This document shows, in pieces, positions 47,392 through 58,458 of a DNA stretch of 64,000 bases. A model generated the notes under the pieces. It worked only from the letters and a program-made list of their open reading frames with translations, ran no database searches and was not told the origin of the DNA. Location of the stretch: positions 62,001 to 126,000 of the forward strand of contig AZLU01000006.1 in NCBI GenBank assembly GCA_002224055.1, read 5' to 3'. Both the position numbers and the translations under genes were made by a program. Position 1 is the stretch's first letter, and every line of letters begins with the position of its first letter. Origin of the DNA: Pezizomycotina sp. ARF18 (taxonomy: Eukaryota; Ascomycota).

Positions 47392-48276
47392 CTATTGCTC
47401 ACCGGCCTCTGGTAATAAAGGTTGGAAACCGGTAATTCTGAGCTTGGTCAAGAATCGGTTCGACGGCGGAGCAGAAGCTTCAACCTCTTGCAGCGGAGGT
47501 GAATCTACGTCTTGCAGCTCGCTTTCCTCCAACTGTGAGTCTGAAGCAGCTTTTCTCCTCTTCAGCTTAATCCATAGCATTATGGTAGCTGCAGTTAGGA
47601 TAACGAAGACGGTCATGGTAGCCATTATAGCTCTCCCGGCATGGGTCGAAACTTTTTTGTTAATCTGCCGAATCGACCAGGGATACGCTTCCGACTTGAT
47701 TAAGATGTACAAGCCGAGTCCATGTACAGGAAAGGTATCACGTACGCAATGTACTTCTGCGCAAGTCGGATGAACACCTTCTGCCGCATAACCAACCACG
47801 CGGCGAGGCACCACACACCCAGCATAATATATATACGACAATATAAACCGCAATATTAGCGTCCCGCGCTTGCGAAATAGCGGCACGTATGTCCCGATGT
47901 TGTCCGCGCCGTTCATGAGCGTAACAGTGGCAACTTTGAGGATACTCCTAACGCTGGCGATTTTAGTCAATTCGGATTCTTCTTCCTTTTTCGGGAAGAA
48001 TATGTGGAAGAATTTCCAGATTCCGAGGAGTAAGGGTAGCATGCCCATGAAGCCCATAGGCTCGGTGGGTATCAGGTACGAAGCACCGAAGCCGATGAGA
48101 CTGACTGCTATTATGAATGTAAAGCCGAGGTACTGGCCGAGAATCACGGTGCGTGTTGTGAGTGTTCGGCTCGTCGACGCTTCGGAGAAGAATGTGACGA
48201 GGACGAAGGCATCGTCGATGTTGGTGATCGCGAACGACGCGCATGCGACCGCTATCGACTTTTTGATTTGCCCCAT
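47392..48276 (-). CDS. CadD-type cadmium resistance transporter
   Basis: A predicted multi-pass membrane protein of 294 residues, in the family of the cadmium resistance transporter CadD (LysE-like fold). The N-terminus (ASFAITNIDDAFVLVTFFSE) carries the conserved N-I-D-D that is diagnostic for the family. Hydrophobic segments follow (LGQYLGFTFIIAVSLIGFG; MGMLPLLLGIWKFFHIFF), then a charged loop KKEEESELTK, another N-G-A-D-N-I-G-T-Y motif, and a C-terminal segment GLGLYILIKSEAYPW. Between about 47730 and 47830 the frame reads through arginine/histidine-rich sequence. There an adjacent frame gives the more family-like GVWCLAAWLVMRQKVF and LAQKYIAYVIPFLYM, so two opposite one-base shifts probably cancel here. 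A second hydrophobic span (MATMTVFVILTAATIMLW) and an acidic tail finish the protein. Metal specificity is inferred from family only. Confidence 0.8.
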   Translation of the reverse strand: MGQIKKSIAVACASFAITNIDDAFVLVTFFSEASTSRTLTTRTVILGQYLGFTFIIAVSLIGFGASYLIPTEPMGFMGMLPLLLGIWKFFHIFFPKKEEESELTKIASVRSILKVATVTLMNGADNIGTYVPLFRKRGTLILRFILSYIYYAGCVVPRRVVGYAAEGVHPTCAEVHCVRDTFPVHGLGLYILIKSEAYPWSIRQINKKVSTHAGRAIMATMTVFVILTAATIMLWIKLKRRKAASDSQLEESELQDVDSPPLQEVEASAPPSNRFLTKLRITGFQPLLPEAGEQ

Positions 48277-49260
48277 TACAATCGTCGGTTTCGTGAAGAA
48301 TGATGGAGTTTAGGATTACGATGGGTGAAAGATGAGATTCAATTCTGTTTGATGAATAAACTACCTCGGGTGTGAAACATCAGTCTCAGAACCTCGATCC
48401 AGGCACGCTTTACTCAAAAAGTTTAATAATTCTCCTGAATCCATCTCGTTATCTCAATTACTTATTATTCGTTAGCCGGTGTTCGGCAACATTGAGGAAG
48501 TTGCCGACGGCGGAATTGCAATGCTTATAAATGCATGATCATGTTAATACTAGCATCAACTAACATTCTATTTATATAACTTCACAAGAGTTAATAAAGC
48601 TTTAGTACACATGATGAGAGAATTAGGGTTAACCACACAAGGCACAAGGCACTAAAGATACTGATTCCAATGGTAATTAGTAAAGAAATAATTCACTAAA
48701 GACAGCTAACCTAGTCTTTTGCGGGTTGGAACGTGTAGGCGTTTTAGCAAGCTGAAAGATATCACGAACGGAATATCAAAAAACTCCGAATGCTCTGCTT
48801 ATTATAGAGACTTTAGTAGTAAGGCTATTTAATCATCAGTTGAAACCACTTAAATCAGATGTGTCTTTCATCATTCCAAATATTTCGACAACAGATTTTT
48901 TCGGTACTTCTCTGGCAGTGCGTTAACCAAAGATATTTAAGGACCTGACTAAGGGAAGACGATACGACGTCAACACAGAATCGGTTTGGGGAGATTGCTT
49001 GATACAACCATCTGAATATAAGTGTATTTTATTTAATAATATTGGATAGGTGCAGGGGGGGGGGGGGGGAATGTCAGATCAGACGTTAGAGAATCATTGA
49101 TATACGAAGTACGATACTATATATGTGTCACAGCATCACGGCTGCGCTGTCACTCAATGTTTTATCTTAGGGCAACAAATATAGAACTTGAATTGACGCA
49201 ACCTAAATTCATACCAAATTTTCTTGATAAATCGTATTACATTGACGGCCTGACCGCAGA
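48277..49260. other. intergenic with poly-G run
   Basis: No gene seen. The sequence is A+T-rich. A 15-base G run lies at 49055-49069. Confidence 0.5.
49055..49069. repeat. poly-G tract (15 G)
   Basis: Long G run in A+T-rich surroundings downstream of the L-amino-acid oxidase gene. Confidence 0.9.
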
Positions 49261-51481
49261 TCACTGCGAAAGCAGTGCATCCTCAAGTTTCTTCTTCACT
49301 TCATCATCCAAACTACCCAGGATAACCTGTAAATGCTCTGTGCCATTCTTCGCAGTCTCTAGCTCGCCAGGAGGGGCGCCGAATTCCTCCCGAAGCTTCT
49401 CCCTCGCATCTTCCAACCCGAATTTCTTAAAGAAGTGATCAACGGCGCGGTAAGCGCTCTCTAGAGCGCCTACTATCCAAGCGTGGTGCGCACTTACCGC
49501 TTCCCCGACAAAATGGAGATATCCGTTGCCCGCTGGGCGCGTAACGTACGGATAAAGGGTACTGAAGTCGGCTGGCCCGAATGCGGCGAAAGCCCCCATG
49601 GAGTTAGGGTCTTGGTACCAGTTCCAGGCGTGGTGCGTCACGTAAAGAGGCTTGATAACGTCGTAGCTAATATCGTGCAGCCGTGCAAGGCCCTGGAGCA
49701 GGAGTTCCTTGAGTTCGTCTTCACCTTTAGGCGAGTCCGGATGGACCAGCGAACCCATACGCAATGCGTCTTGCCTCCAGGAATAGCTACAGAGCAAAAC
49801 CGCCGGGGCTCCAGCACCATCATGGAGATTATAAGACGGGTAAACGCAGGTGCGAATCAACTCATCGGTAGACCGATACCAGCGGATTTAATACCGCAGT
49901 CGGTGATCCACCAAGGTCGCGAAAACTTAATAGCAACTTTGGTGGAAGGGCCGTACGTCAGCCCTCGGATGGCAGATTTTTGGCCCCAATTAAGATTCGC
50001 GTTTCTTAAATCCATTTTCTGCATGCAACCGAGAGCTGGGGTACAGAAAACAGTGTTGTAAGGTAAGCCTTCACTTTCGCCCTCGATCTTCACCGCATCG
50101 CATTTTTCGAATCGTTCAAGGCGATTCGGATCACTTTCTTCTTGAGCTGGGGCTTGGTAATGAGTTTCTTCCACATGTTCTCAGCCAAAACTTCAGTACC
50201 ACCTTCAATGCACCACCACTTGTCGGCGGCAAAATCGATCGCGTCGATAACGTATTCACTAAACGCGCTATTGAATGAGTAGTAGAACTAACAGAGCGTC
50301 AGCATATGTGAAAATAACAAAGAATTAAAGAAACCCCGGGTCAGAGGATGGGAGCATTGGTACATACCCGGCGAAGGTTTCGAGGTATTCAATACCTTTG
50401 TAGTCATTGTACTCACTGGTATGTTTGGTAAGCATATGACGGTTTTCTTCCTGAAAAAAAAAGAAAAAAAGAAAAAAAAAAGAAAAAAGAAAAAAGAAAA
50501 AAGAAAAAAGAAAAAAAGAAAAAAAGAAAAAAAGAAAAAAAAAAAAAAGAAAAGAAAGAGAAAAAGAAAAAAAATCTTACGTTTTTTGACTTAAGTACTC
50601 TCGGACGCTGAAATGGTCTACTTCCATCAGTTTCTTGAATCCTGTCGGGAAGTCGTCATTCAGCGCGTCAACGTATGGCTTTATAACTTCCGACATGATA
50701 GACGCGGGATTCTGGTACGCGTAGCTGGCGGTAATAACTAATTTAGCCAACTACGATATCCTAAAGATTAAGTAGGTAAGCACTGGGAAACTTACGCATG
50801 CGGTACGCCGTCAACTCTAAAGGGGTTCGTGTGCCATTGAGGAGAAACGTCGGACTTAAGATGTCGCACGTTGTTAAATAGCATAGGGCAATTTACTGTA
50901 CCTTACTATAATAGTATGGGATCGTTTCTGTATTGGTTCTCCGGAAGAGATCGAATGTCCTCAATACGGTATCACGGTCAGTCAGGTCTACAATAATACA
51001 ATATCCCGCGCTTACCTGTCCATGACTTTGATCTCAGGAAACCTCATAGCACCAATGTCATAGTAATCATGAGGTATTCTGCTAAAATCGTACGTCAAAC
51101 ACCTCCCACCGATGCGGTCAGAAGCTTCGAAGAAGTCGAATGAGATGCCGGGGATCTTGAGCGTGTCTAAAATCAAGGCAATATATAAACCAGACATGCC
51201 AGCCCCGACAATGCAAACCTTGAGGGCTTTCGCCTCGGGCTCTTGAGCAAAATCATCGGGCGGAGAGCGCCGCCGGTCCATGGCGTTTTTCCAGGAATCA
51301 GCCCAGGTTGGAGACTCTGAAGGATGTTTACTCTCGAGCTAGTTGCTGTCGACGAGAAGACGTGCCATCGCGCTCTACATGTCAATCCGTCTCCTTTCTC
51401 CGAGGCCTTGAGTAGCGCTGGGAGTTCGGCGAGATCGAAGGGGCTTAATTCTCCGAACGACATCGCCAACTGTATATCCAA
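49261..51481 (-). CDS. L-amino-acid oxidase (FAD-dependent amine oxidase family)
   Basis: It oxidises L-amino acids to oxo-acids, releasing ammonia and hydrogen peroxide. From 51481 (MDIQLAMSFGELSPFDLAE) a shift leads to VCIVGAGMSGLYIALIL, the FAD dinucleotide-binding GxGxxG, then ASDRIGGRCLTYDF and YYDIGAMRFPEIKVMDR. Further exons hold TFDLFRRTNTETIPYYYS, LFNNVRHLKSDVSPQWH, YAYQNPASIMSEVIKPYVD, NDYKGIEYLETFAG, YYSFNSAFSEYVIDAIDFA and WWCIEGGTEVLAENMWKK. The last exon has FCTPALGCMQKMDL, STKVAIKFSRPWWI, LCSYSWRQDALRMGSL and the C-terminal FAD signature FVGEAVSAHHAWIVGALESA. No signal peptide is seen. Several one-base shifts are needed. One intron (50451-50580) is a pure pyrimidine tract. The protein would be about 650 residues, usual for fungal members. 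Confidence 0.9.
50453..50574. repeat. A/G-only microsatellite filling an LAAO intron
   Basis: 122 bases containing only A and G on the plus strand (runs of three to twelve A separated by single G), so only T and C on the gene's strand. It lies between a GTAAGA donor and a CAG acceptor and makes up nearly the whole 130-base intron. Confidence 0.95.
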
Positions 51482-52871
51482 GGAACCTCTAGAATTGCTC
51501 CGTGTTGGTTTTTCGGGATAGTTACAGTTACCTGAGCGAACAACTAACCCCTCTTATTATACCATTTTCGGTACCACCAAAATGTGCTTTATATATATAT
51601 ATATATATATATAAAATAAAGAAAAGCCAGTACGAATGGGATCTCCACTAACCCCGCCACAAATTATTCTCAAGATATACGGATCATTCTGAATGAGGTA
51701 TTCTACGAGTCTCAGCCAGGCCTGACTACCCCACTATCACCAAGGGAGGGTTTACATGGTTTACACACCGCCGCGAAAGTCCGATTATACATGGGATATC
51801 AGGCAAATGCATGCATCGCCACCTGGCAGTTCGAAAACACAGAGCAGCAAGCTCTAACAAGAAAAACCGCTCAATACCGCTTTGTACCCCGTGGAAAACC
51901 GCTTCGACTTGCATTCAAGTGAGGTATTTAATTATTAAATCATCGTTGCGATATCAGTGGGCATCTTGTGACCATCTCAGCTTGTCAACATGGTTAACTA
52001 TGGACAGCGGCACTTGCACATGAAAATGCCGCTATCGCGAAACTCCGATATACATAGAATAACAAGCATAAAGTTTACATTCCTAGCTGGCTGTTCAACT
52101 CTGTAAGTTGTAGCAGAGCAGCCCGTAGCGAAATGCCAATCGCAGCCGTTATACACGGCCCGTGCTGGTATGGCTCCGAGTATCCGGAAATTTGTCGCGT
52201 TGTGGATGAGTGGTACATGTGTAGCACCCAGGCTTGCTAAAGAGTCTCCTACGATTGAGATGTCTATAAAAATAAATCCATTCGAAAACAGAGCCTGAAA
52301 TTTATCCAGGAGCAACAAAAGCGTGAATGTGCGTATACCACTCCACATCAAGCGCAAGCACTCGTCATCTAAACAATTAACTCTACTGTATACGTCCTCA
52401 GCCTTTTTGACTCTCCACGCAGCTAAGCGCATTGAAGAATGCCTACCCTACTGCCCAACTTTATCCGCGATATAGCTTAGAGCAATGGAGATCTCACACC
52501 AGTATAATCTCTACTTAACTCGTAGCTAGCATTATTTGAATAGTTAAGGGCATTAGCAGAGGCGGGTCTTCGTGCACATGACAGGTCTAGCATCAACCCC
52601 TTTGAGGATGATGAAGAAATCAAACACTTGATAGGATAGCTAAGTATTATTACAATCTCAACCGCACTCAACCAGTCTAAGCCATCGTATACCTACAGCT
52701 ATACATATACATAGTAATACAGTAAATTTTACCCAAACACCCGCTAGCGCTTATGTCCTAAATAACAACAAAACAATTTATCTATAGCTAAACAAAACAA
52801 AAGAAAAAGGCAATCTTATACTAGCAGAACTACTGAAATCTTAACCCAAGTTGGCAAAAGTCCATCCGTCT
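51482..52871. other. intergenic, with an AT repeat
   Basis: No coding signal is seen. An AT dinucleotide repeat lies at 51591-51613. The part near 51482 is likely the LAAO promoter. Confidence 0.5.
51591..51613. repeat. AT dinucleotide microsatellite
   Basis: About eleven AT units about 110 bases upstream of the LAAO start codon. Confidence 0.9.
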
Positions 52872-54586
52872 TTACATAATAGAGCATCTTAAGTCCACAA
52901 TCGGTGTCTCGATCGCAAGTTCAGAGCCGATAGAAAAGCCAAAGCCGAGGACTTCCGCGCTTACGCCGTCAAGCCCTACAGAAGCTCCGGTATCAAATTG
53001 CAATCCACCCCAGCCTGAACACCGGCAACGTCCACAGACGCCCAACCAGCCTCAGCCTTAGCATAGACGGCTAGCCCGGAGAGCGCACCAGCTTGCGCTC
53101 TGCGGCAACCCTAGGCCGTTGGCTTGAACTGACAAGGGGCCGACTCCCGCACCGGCTTCGCCGAGTGCCGCCTGGGCATACACCCCTGCAGTCGTCCGGG
53201 TAGTGTAAGTGTCTGCGTTGGCGACCGTGCCGTCAGCGTATGAGAAAGGATGCCGGTCGAAGTTATCGATCACGCTTTCGATCGAGGCACCGAGGTTAGC
53301 CTGCACGCGGGGCGGTTCCGGTGGTAAATGACGTTTTGGCGACCGCGATTTTTTTCCCTCCAGGTGGGACGATGGGCCTTGTGATCTTTGGCTTCAGGCC
53401 TCTATGGCCGCATGTTGGAAGTTTCTCGACTGTCCGTTGAGGAGGCCGCCGTGTTCAAATGTCGCCTTCTCGTCTGGATGAGGCGGTAGGACTTCGAATA
53501 CTGCGCTTTGCGTGGCTTTATGTATCGCACAACCTGCGATCCCGCTTCACCCGGCTTCAATGTTTCGAACCTGTCCTGCAATGAGCTGATATCTTTGACC
53601 CTTCCAAAGGTCGGATCGTTTGGATCTTTCCAGTTTGTGACCTTCTTACCACCATCAGTGCCGTTAGCCGCAGCCTCCTTGGCTTCAGCTGCTTCCTTCC
53701 TAAGCTTCTCTACGGCCTTCTGCCCCTCCTCGGAATTAGCAGCATTCTTCAAAGCTTCTTCTTCTGCCGCTGCAAGTGCGTTGGCACGCTCTACATCATT
53801 CTTTGCTTCCTTCACAGCGTCCTGCCAGTTTCTAAGCCAAATCGAGCCCTCATCGTAACCACTCGAACCTATGCCATTAGACAGTCTTTCTGCACAACTA
53901 TTGCAAGCCGGCTTCGAGATCCCAATGGACTGAAGCTCCAGCCCGTTGTCATTCGCATAGCGGATGATTTGCATTTCCGCGTGACGTTCAGCGTTAGTTT
54001 GCGGATTTTGGGGCGCAATCTCCGGCCCGATAATGGTGACCGTCATGTTTTCCGTCTCGGGGAACGCCTTGAGCGCTTCTCGGATGGCATCTACGTGGCG
54101 ACCATCGTTGAACCCGTAACCTGAGGATGCGGGAACCTGGTTTTTGGCCTTCTTGCCGGTCTTGGTTAAGTCCCAGTCCCGCTTCTTGATGTTCCCGGCG
54201 ATCAAAATGCGTTTCCCATCGGCGGATACACCGACCGCAATGGTATCGGTGCTCTTCTCCTGGAATATCTTTTTCCAATCGACTTCTTTCTTAGGCGGGG
54301 CAGTTTGCCTTTCTTGCCCTTCGGCGGGATCTTCTCAACGGCGCCGGAGGATTCTCCACCCAGCACATCGACGGCGTCCTGGATGCTCTGCTTGTGGTCG
54401 GTAAACCAGACTTCCCAGCTCAAATGATGTGCCAGCCTGTTTGCAAAATTTTGTCGCTCTGAGGATCACTCGGCAGAGGACCACTAGGAGCTGTTCCGCT
54501 ACCAGGAGCGGATCCGCCAGCATTGTTTCCCCCCAAGGGTTCGGTTGTGGACGTTCTTGGTCATGAAACACCTTCGGGCGCTCCAT
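52872..54586 (-). CDS. deaminase-fold protein with coiled coil and Gly/Ala-rich tail; looks interrupted
   Basis: The N-terminal part from 54586 (MERPKVFHDQERPQPNPWG) is followed by Gly/Ser/Pro-rich linker-like sequence and HKQSIQDAVDVLGGESSG. The core holds DGRHVDAIREALKAFP, then NAERHAEMQIIRYAND and, about 30 residues on, SKPACNSCAERLSNG. H-A-E plus P-x-C-x-x-C are the zinc and catalytic residues of the cytidine deaminase superfamily, in the arrangement seen in nucleic-acid deaminases and polymorphic-toxin-like families. A helical, Glu/Ala/Lys-rich coiled-coil segment follows (AAAEEEALKNAANSEEG), then Gly/Ala-rich repeats (GAGVGPLSVQANGLGL) ending GFGFSIGSELAIETPIVDL. The reading frame looks broken in about three places, which may be sequence error or decay. 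The exact family and substrate are not assignable by eye. The WD40 gene lies immediately upstream on the same strand. Confidence 0.65.
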
Positions 54587-54741
54587 GACCGAGGCCCATT
54601 GCAGGTCGTGATTGCACTCAGCGTTCTTTTCGTCTATCTCCTCGTTTTTCCGGCTTTCTCTCTGTTTTTTTCTCTATATTCAGCTAGTTAGCAAATCTCG
54701 CCTCCTAAGACATTTTCGCTAGATCTTCAGGATAAGATATC
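54587..54741. promoter_or_regulatory. short gap between WD40 and deaminase-fold genes
   Basis: About 155 bases separate the WD40 stop from the next likely start on the same strand. The gap is T/C-rich in parts on the plus strand. This is unusually close for fungal genes and must hold both the 3' end of one gene and the promoter of the other, unless the two are transcribed together. Confidence 0.35.
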
Positions 54742-55982
54742 TTACACTGCTGCCGATGCCGCGGCCCGAAGTTCATCGACCATATCCGCAGGTGCTGCTG
54801 CAACAGTGACGGTACCGGTTGCAGCATCCGCCTTGGGTTGCTCCGGCTGAACGTCAACTTCAAATTCCGTCAGGTTCGCCTTCTTGCTAGCGAGAATCCA
54901 AGCCTTGTTAGCTTCAACGCCGACTGTGGGCATGGCCCGAGAACAAATGTGCGACTACTAAGTTGGGGATCGCCCAGGTCCGACATCTTCCCGGTAACCA
55001 ACTGGTCCGATTTCAAAGCTCGGTATACCCTAAGGCTACCGCCGCCGATCAGCGCCTGAGATCCAAGGTATTGTCCAACTGCCTGAGTTTCGGAAGCAGG
55101 ATCAGTCTCCGTGGCCGATGCGCCGCGGTTGAATATTTGATAACCTCCGTTCTCAAAGACGGCGAGAACTTTTTCTTCGTTCATGGGCCAGAATTCGGCT
55201 ATCTTACTGTTGCCGGGGTGGAACCTCCACTCCTGGAGAGAGGATTCGAGCCGTTTTGTGGTATCGAACTGCCAGACTTTCACATCCCACTCGAAGGACG
55301 ATGAGACAGCCAACCATCTGGTAGCGCTGGTTTTGTCTACATCATTTGCGGTTTTGAAGTGAGGCGCGAATCGTACCTTGTTTACCATGCCTCCTGTTGA
55401 ACCTTCGAAGATATAGGAGAGCTTGCTCAAGCGCAACACCTTGACTTCCCCGCTGGCGGTTCCGAAGGCGACCAAATCCTGCTCGGAATCAATATCCATG
55501 GCGGTGATGGAGCCCAAGCCGTCTAGCAAAGTTGAAAAAGAGGTGTACTTGTCCAGGTCCCACCAATTCAAGGCGCCGTCGTCAGTAACGAAGACGAGGA
55601 AGTTGTCTGCCTGAAGTTTCTTAGAACCGGCCTCGGGCCGAAAGGCCACGAGGCTAGGCTTGAAGACGGAATGGAAGCCGTGGAACAGCCTTTGCAGCTT
55701 CAAAGAGACATCTTGTCCATTAACTTCCACCTCCCAGACCATGACGGTGTCGTCGTTTCCGATGCTAACAATTCGGTCTTTTTGCGTACCCTCGTCACTG
55801 CCCGGCATGGCGAGGAGGTATTTGGCGCCACCGGCATGATGGCCGACTGTCTTCGGGGTGTGCGACTCGCCTTTCGGCGCGAAAACGCTTGTAATGTCGC
55901 CAGTGGAGGATGTGAAGAGTCCTAACTTCCGTTTCTGCAGGAGCACGAAGTCCGTTGTCTTACTGCCCACGTTCAAGGCCAT
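54742..55982 (-). CDS. WD40-repeat beta-propeller protein
   Basis: A soluble protein of about 410 residues starting at 55982 (MALNVGSKTTDFVLLQ). The frame is open for 370 codons. Then one added base near 54930 passes to an overlapping frame with KAWILASKKANLTEFEVDV and ends AAPADMVDELRAAASAA at 54742, which is the more natural end. Blade-like repeats are visible: DRIVSIGNDDTVMVWEVE, DNFLVFVTDDGALNWWDL, DLVAFGTASGEVKVLRL, RWLAVSSSFEWDVKVWQF and KVLAVFENGGYQIFN, with W-D or V-W at blade ends. No enzyme domain, signal peptide or membrane segment is seen. It resembles the N-terminal propeller of coronin-type proteins in having a short lead before blade 1 and an Ala-rich tail, but I cannot confirm that. 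It is the cleanest reading frame in the window and has GC-rich codon use. Confidence 0.8.
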
Positions 55983-58458
55983 TTTCGCGAGCTATTTGAC
56001 GTTATCAGATTGTGGAGGTTTTAATGAGCGGCGTAGATTTGGGGGGGGGCGTAGATATATCAAACAGTTATCAATAAATAAGAAATGAATGTAGCTAAAT
56101 AAAAGAATGAATGAGTACAGCGATGCCAGCAGCTCTAAATTTCCTAAAGATAAGTATGTATCTACAGGATCTCAGGAACAGGACAGGACAGCCCGCTAGT
56201 TATAGATTTTTTAGCTTCGGATTGTTCCATGCTCCAATTCCCTTTTCCTTGTAGCAGGCAGTGATCATTGATAGTAAGAACACACAAAAGAATTATAGAA
56301 GTTCAAGCAGATCGAGCAAAGTTGAACCGTGGTTTAGCTGCCTGTGGAGTATCCGCTGTTTAGCTGAGCTTAAGGCCGAAAATATCAGCCAGTTGCATTG
56401 ACCTTTACGGCCCGTTTCGCCATTATGGTAGACGTGCCCCGAGGGGTCTCCGTCTTGGGTAGCCGACCAAGTTAAACAGCCTTTCGGTCTATTCTCTCAT
56501 TTCTACACTTCTAAACCCTAGGCTCCGCGCTTAGCGTTAACGGCCAAGGCCCGGAATAGTTTCACGTATAATACTGTTAGTTATGCCGCGACTTTTTTTT
56601 TTCTTTCTTTTTTGCCAATGTTGCAAATCGATCGGGATAGTCGAGCCGACGGATATCAAAGACAGAAGGCCTACATGTCAAAATATGCAAAAACCTCGAC
56701 GGCTCCATGCCACTCCATACACTGGCGATGAATTTTCATAGGGCTCCGCGGAAGCTACAATCAAATTTACTTGCTCTACCGCAAAGGTATCAAACGGGCT
56801 GATGCGGTTGGCCCATTGGTATTGAAACTCTTTTGAGATAATGAAATTCGAGCTATAGTGACATTGAGCGCCGGTTCGAGCTGACAGCATCAATGCGTAT
56901 TTAATATAAAAAGCTTTGGTCGGTGGAACGATCTCAAACAAGTTAGACCCATTAGTTGAGCATGATAAGCATTATGACGATATGACGTGACATTTCTAAA
57001 ACGGCGGAACAACCGGCAGAACTGACTGATTGCCCAGCACAGATAAAAGGGAAAACCTTGATATCCCCCTCAATTCTTGTAATTCAAAAAATTCTCCTTG
57101 ACGTTTATTCCAGAGCCAGGGGTTCCTCCGCGGATCCTATTGAGATCGTGGAGATTGCCGAGGTCTCGGTGAGGTGAGGTGCCTAGAGACCAACTCCCCA
57201 TTTTCAGCCCTACGCTGCCAAGTATCTTTCTAATTTTAAATCTCAGAATTTTCTGGAATACGAACACCTGTCAGAATCTGGAACATGACGCAGATCTAGG
57301 CAGAGGCCTATGGATGTCCAGCGCCATTTGATCTAAATATCTACCTGGCCCGTTCTTATGCCTTGTGTCTTGCGGGTGCACGTCAAGTTTATCCCGATTA
57401 GTGGAACGACAGGTGTGCTGCTATTATTGTATTTTTCAAGACTCATATAAATAACTATTTTATTTACTATAATAAATCATTATTACATGCATTAAATTTT
57501 ACTATGTTGCAACTAATACCTGAATCGTCTAACTAGAAGGAAGAGAAGAAGAAGAAAAAAGAAGAACTACACTCAATTTTATATAATATACAATCCTTCG
57601 ACATAGATGTCTCTCCTTCTATATCTGCAGGAACTTGAGAACTTGAGGACATTTCTAAATCTTCCTCCCCTTCTCGATGTCTCCAAGATCGTCCCACTAC
57701 ATAATATACTAATTTATATTGATATATTACGAAGTAGAATTAAATTTTCTAAAAATTAAATATTGAAGAGTAAGTAGTTTTTTACTTCTGCCATCCTTTA
57801 CTACAATGTTTTCATAATCAGGGAGTTAGTTTAAGTTTGAAGAAAACGATAATGCTCTTGAGATAAAGGGACTTCGAGGCTAAGAAGCGATTTACCTTTA
57901 CTTACAACATAAAAAAGCATGTCGTTCACACATCGAGGATGGCTCTGCCCAACGTGTACATGTCTAAAGGACATCAATCAATAAGTCTACCAGGAACGAA
58001 AGATAAATAGATGGAAAATCCAGGGTGCGGATAAGCGACGGCGTGTCGACGATAAAACGGTAGTTTTTGAGATGGTTCACCTGATATATGCGAAGAAAAT
58101 ACAAACAACAGGCAGTGCGTCTCATAACGAAGTTGTCCTTTTTACTTTGATGGATTGAGTCATGTAGCTGTCCGTTACCGCTATGGGGGTACATAAGACT
58201 TCTTAGTGATGACAAGCTCCACTGCGTAGCCCGCCATAAAATTTGAGTCTGCAATCAGCGCTAAAGTCGTCGTACTATCCGTTGTATTAATTGAGGTTCA
58301 AGGTTGTCTTTCTAGTGAAGATGAACATTTTGGTCCGAGTATGTATAGCAATGGGATGTTTGATGCACCTTTTAGAAAGCAGTTCTTTGGTATCTCCTTT
58401 GTAAATTATAGGTAGCTAACCAGATTAAAGAGATAGAAAAAACCCTATTGCTCTGATT
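55983..58458. other. gap between the WD40 and DyP peroxidase genes; no gene recognised
   Basis: Contains the WD40 promoter side and the 3' flank of the peroxidase gene. A minus-strand frame at 56678-56941 gives a moderately natural peptide (FQYQWANRISPFDTFAVEQ) that could be a remnant exon, but I cannot name it. A G run lies at 56040-56049. Confidence 0.4.

Noticed and set aside
47870-48313. Plus-strand ORF opposite the CadD-like gene
   Set aside because: Antisense shadow; the minus strand has the family motifs.
49483-50061. Plus-strand ORF of 192 codons opposite LAAO
   Set aside because: Antisense shadow of the LAAO C-terminal exon, which carries the FAD signature.
53508-53858. Plus-strand ORF of 116 codons opposite the deaminase-fold gene
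   Set aside because: Ser/Ala/Phe-rich antisense shadow of the coiled-coil segment.
56678-56941. Possible helicase or splicing-factor exon
   Set aside because: The peptide looks natural, but no motif could be tied to a family and no flanking exon was found.
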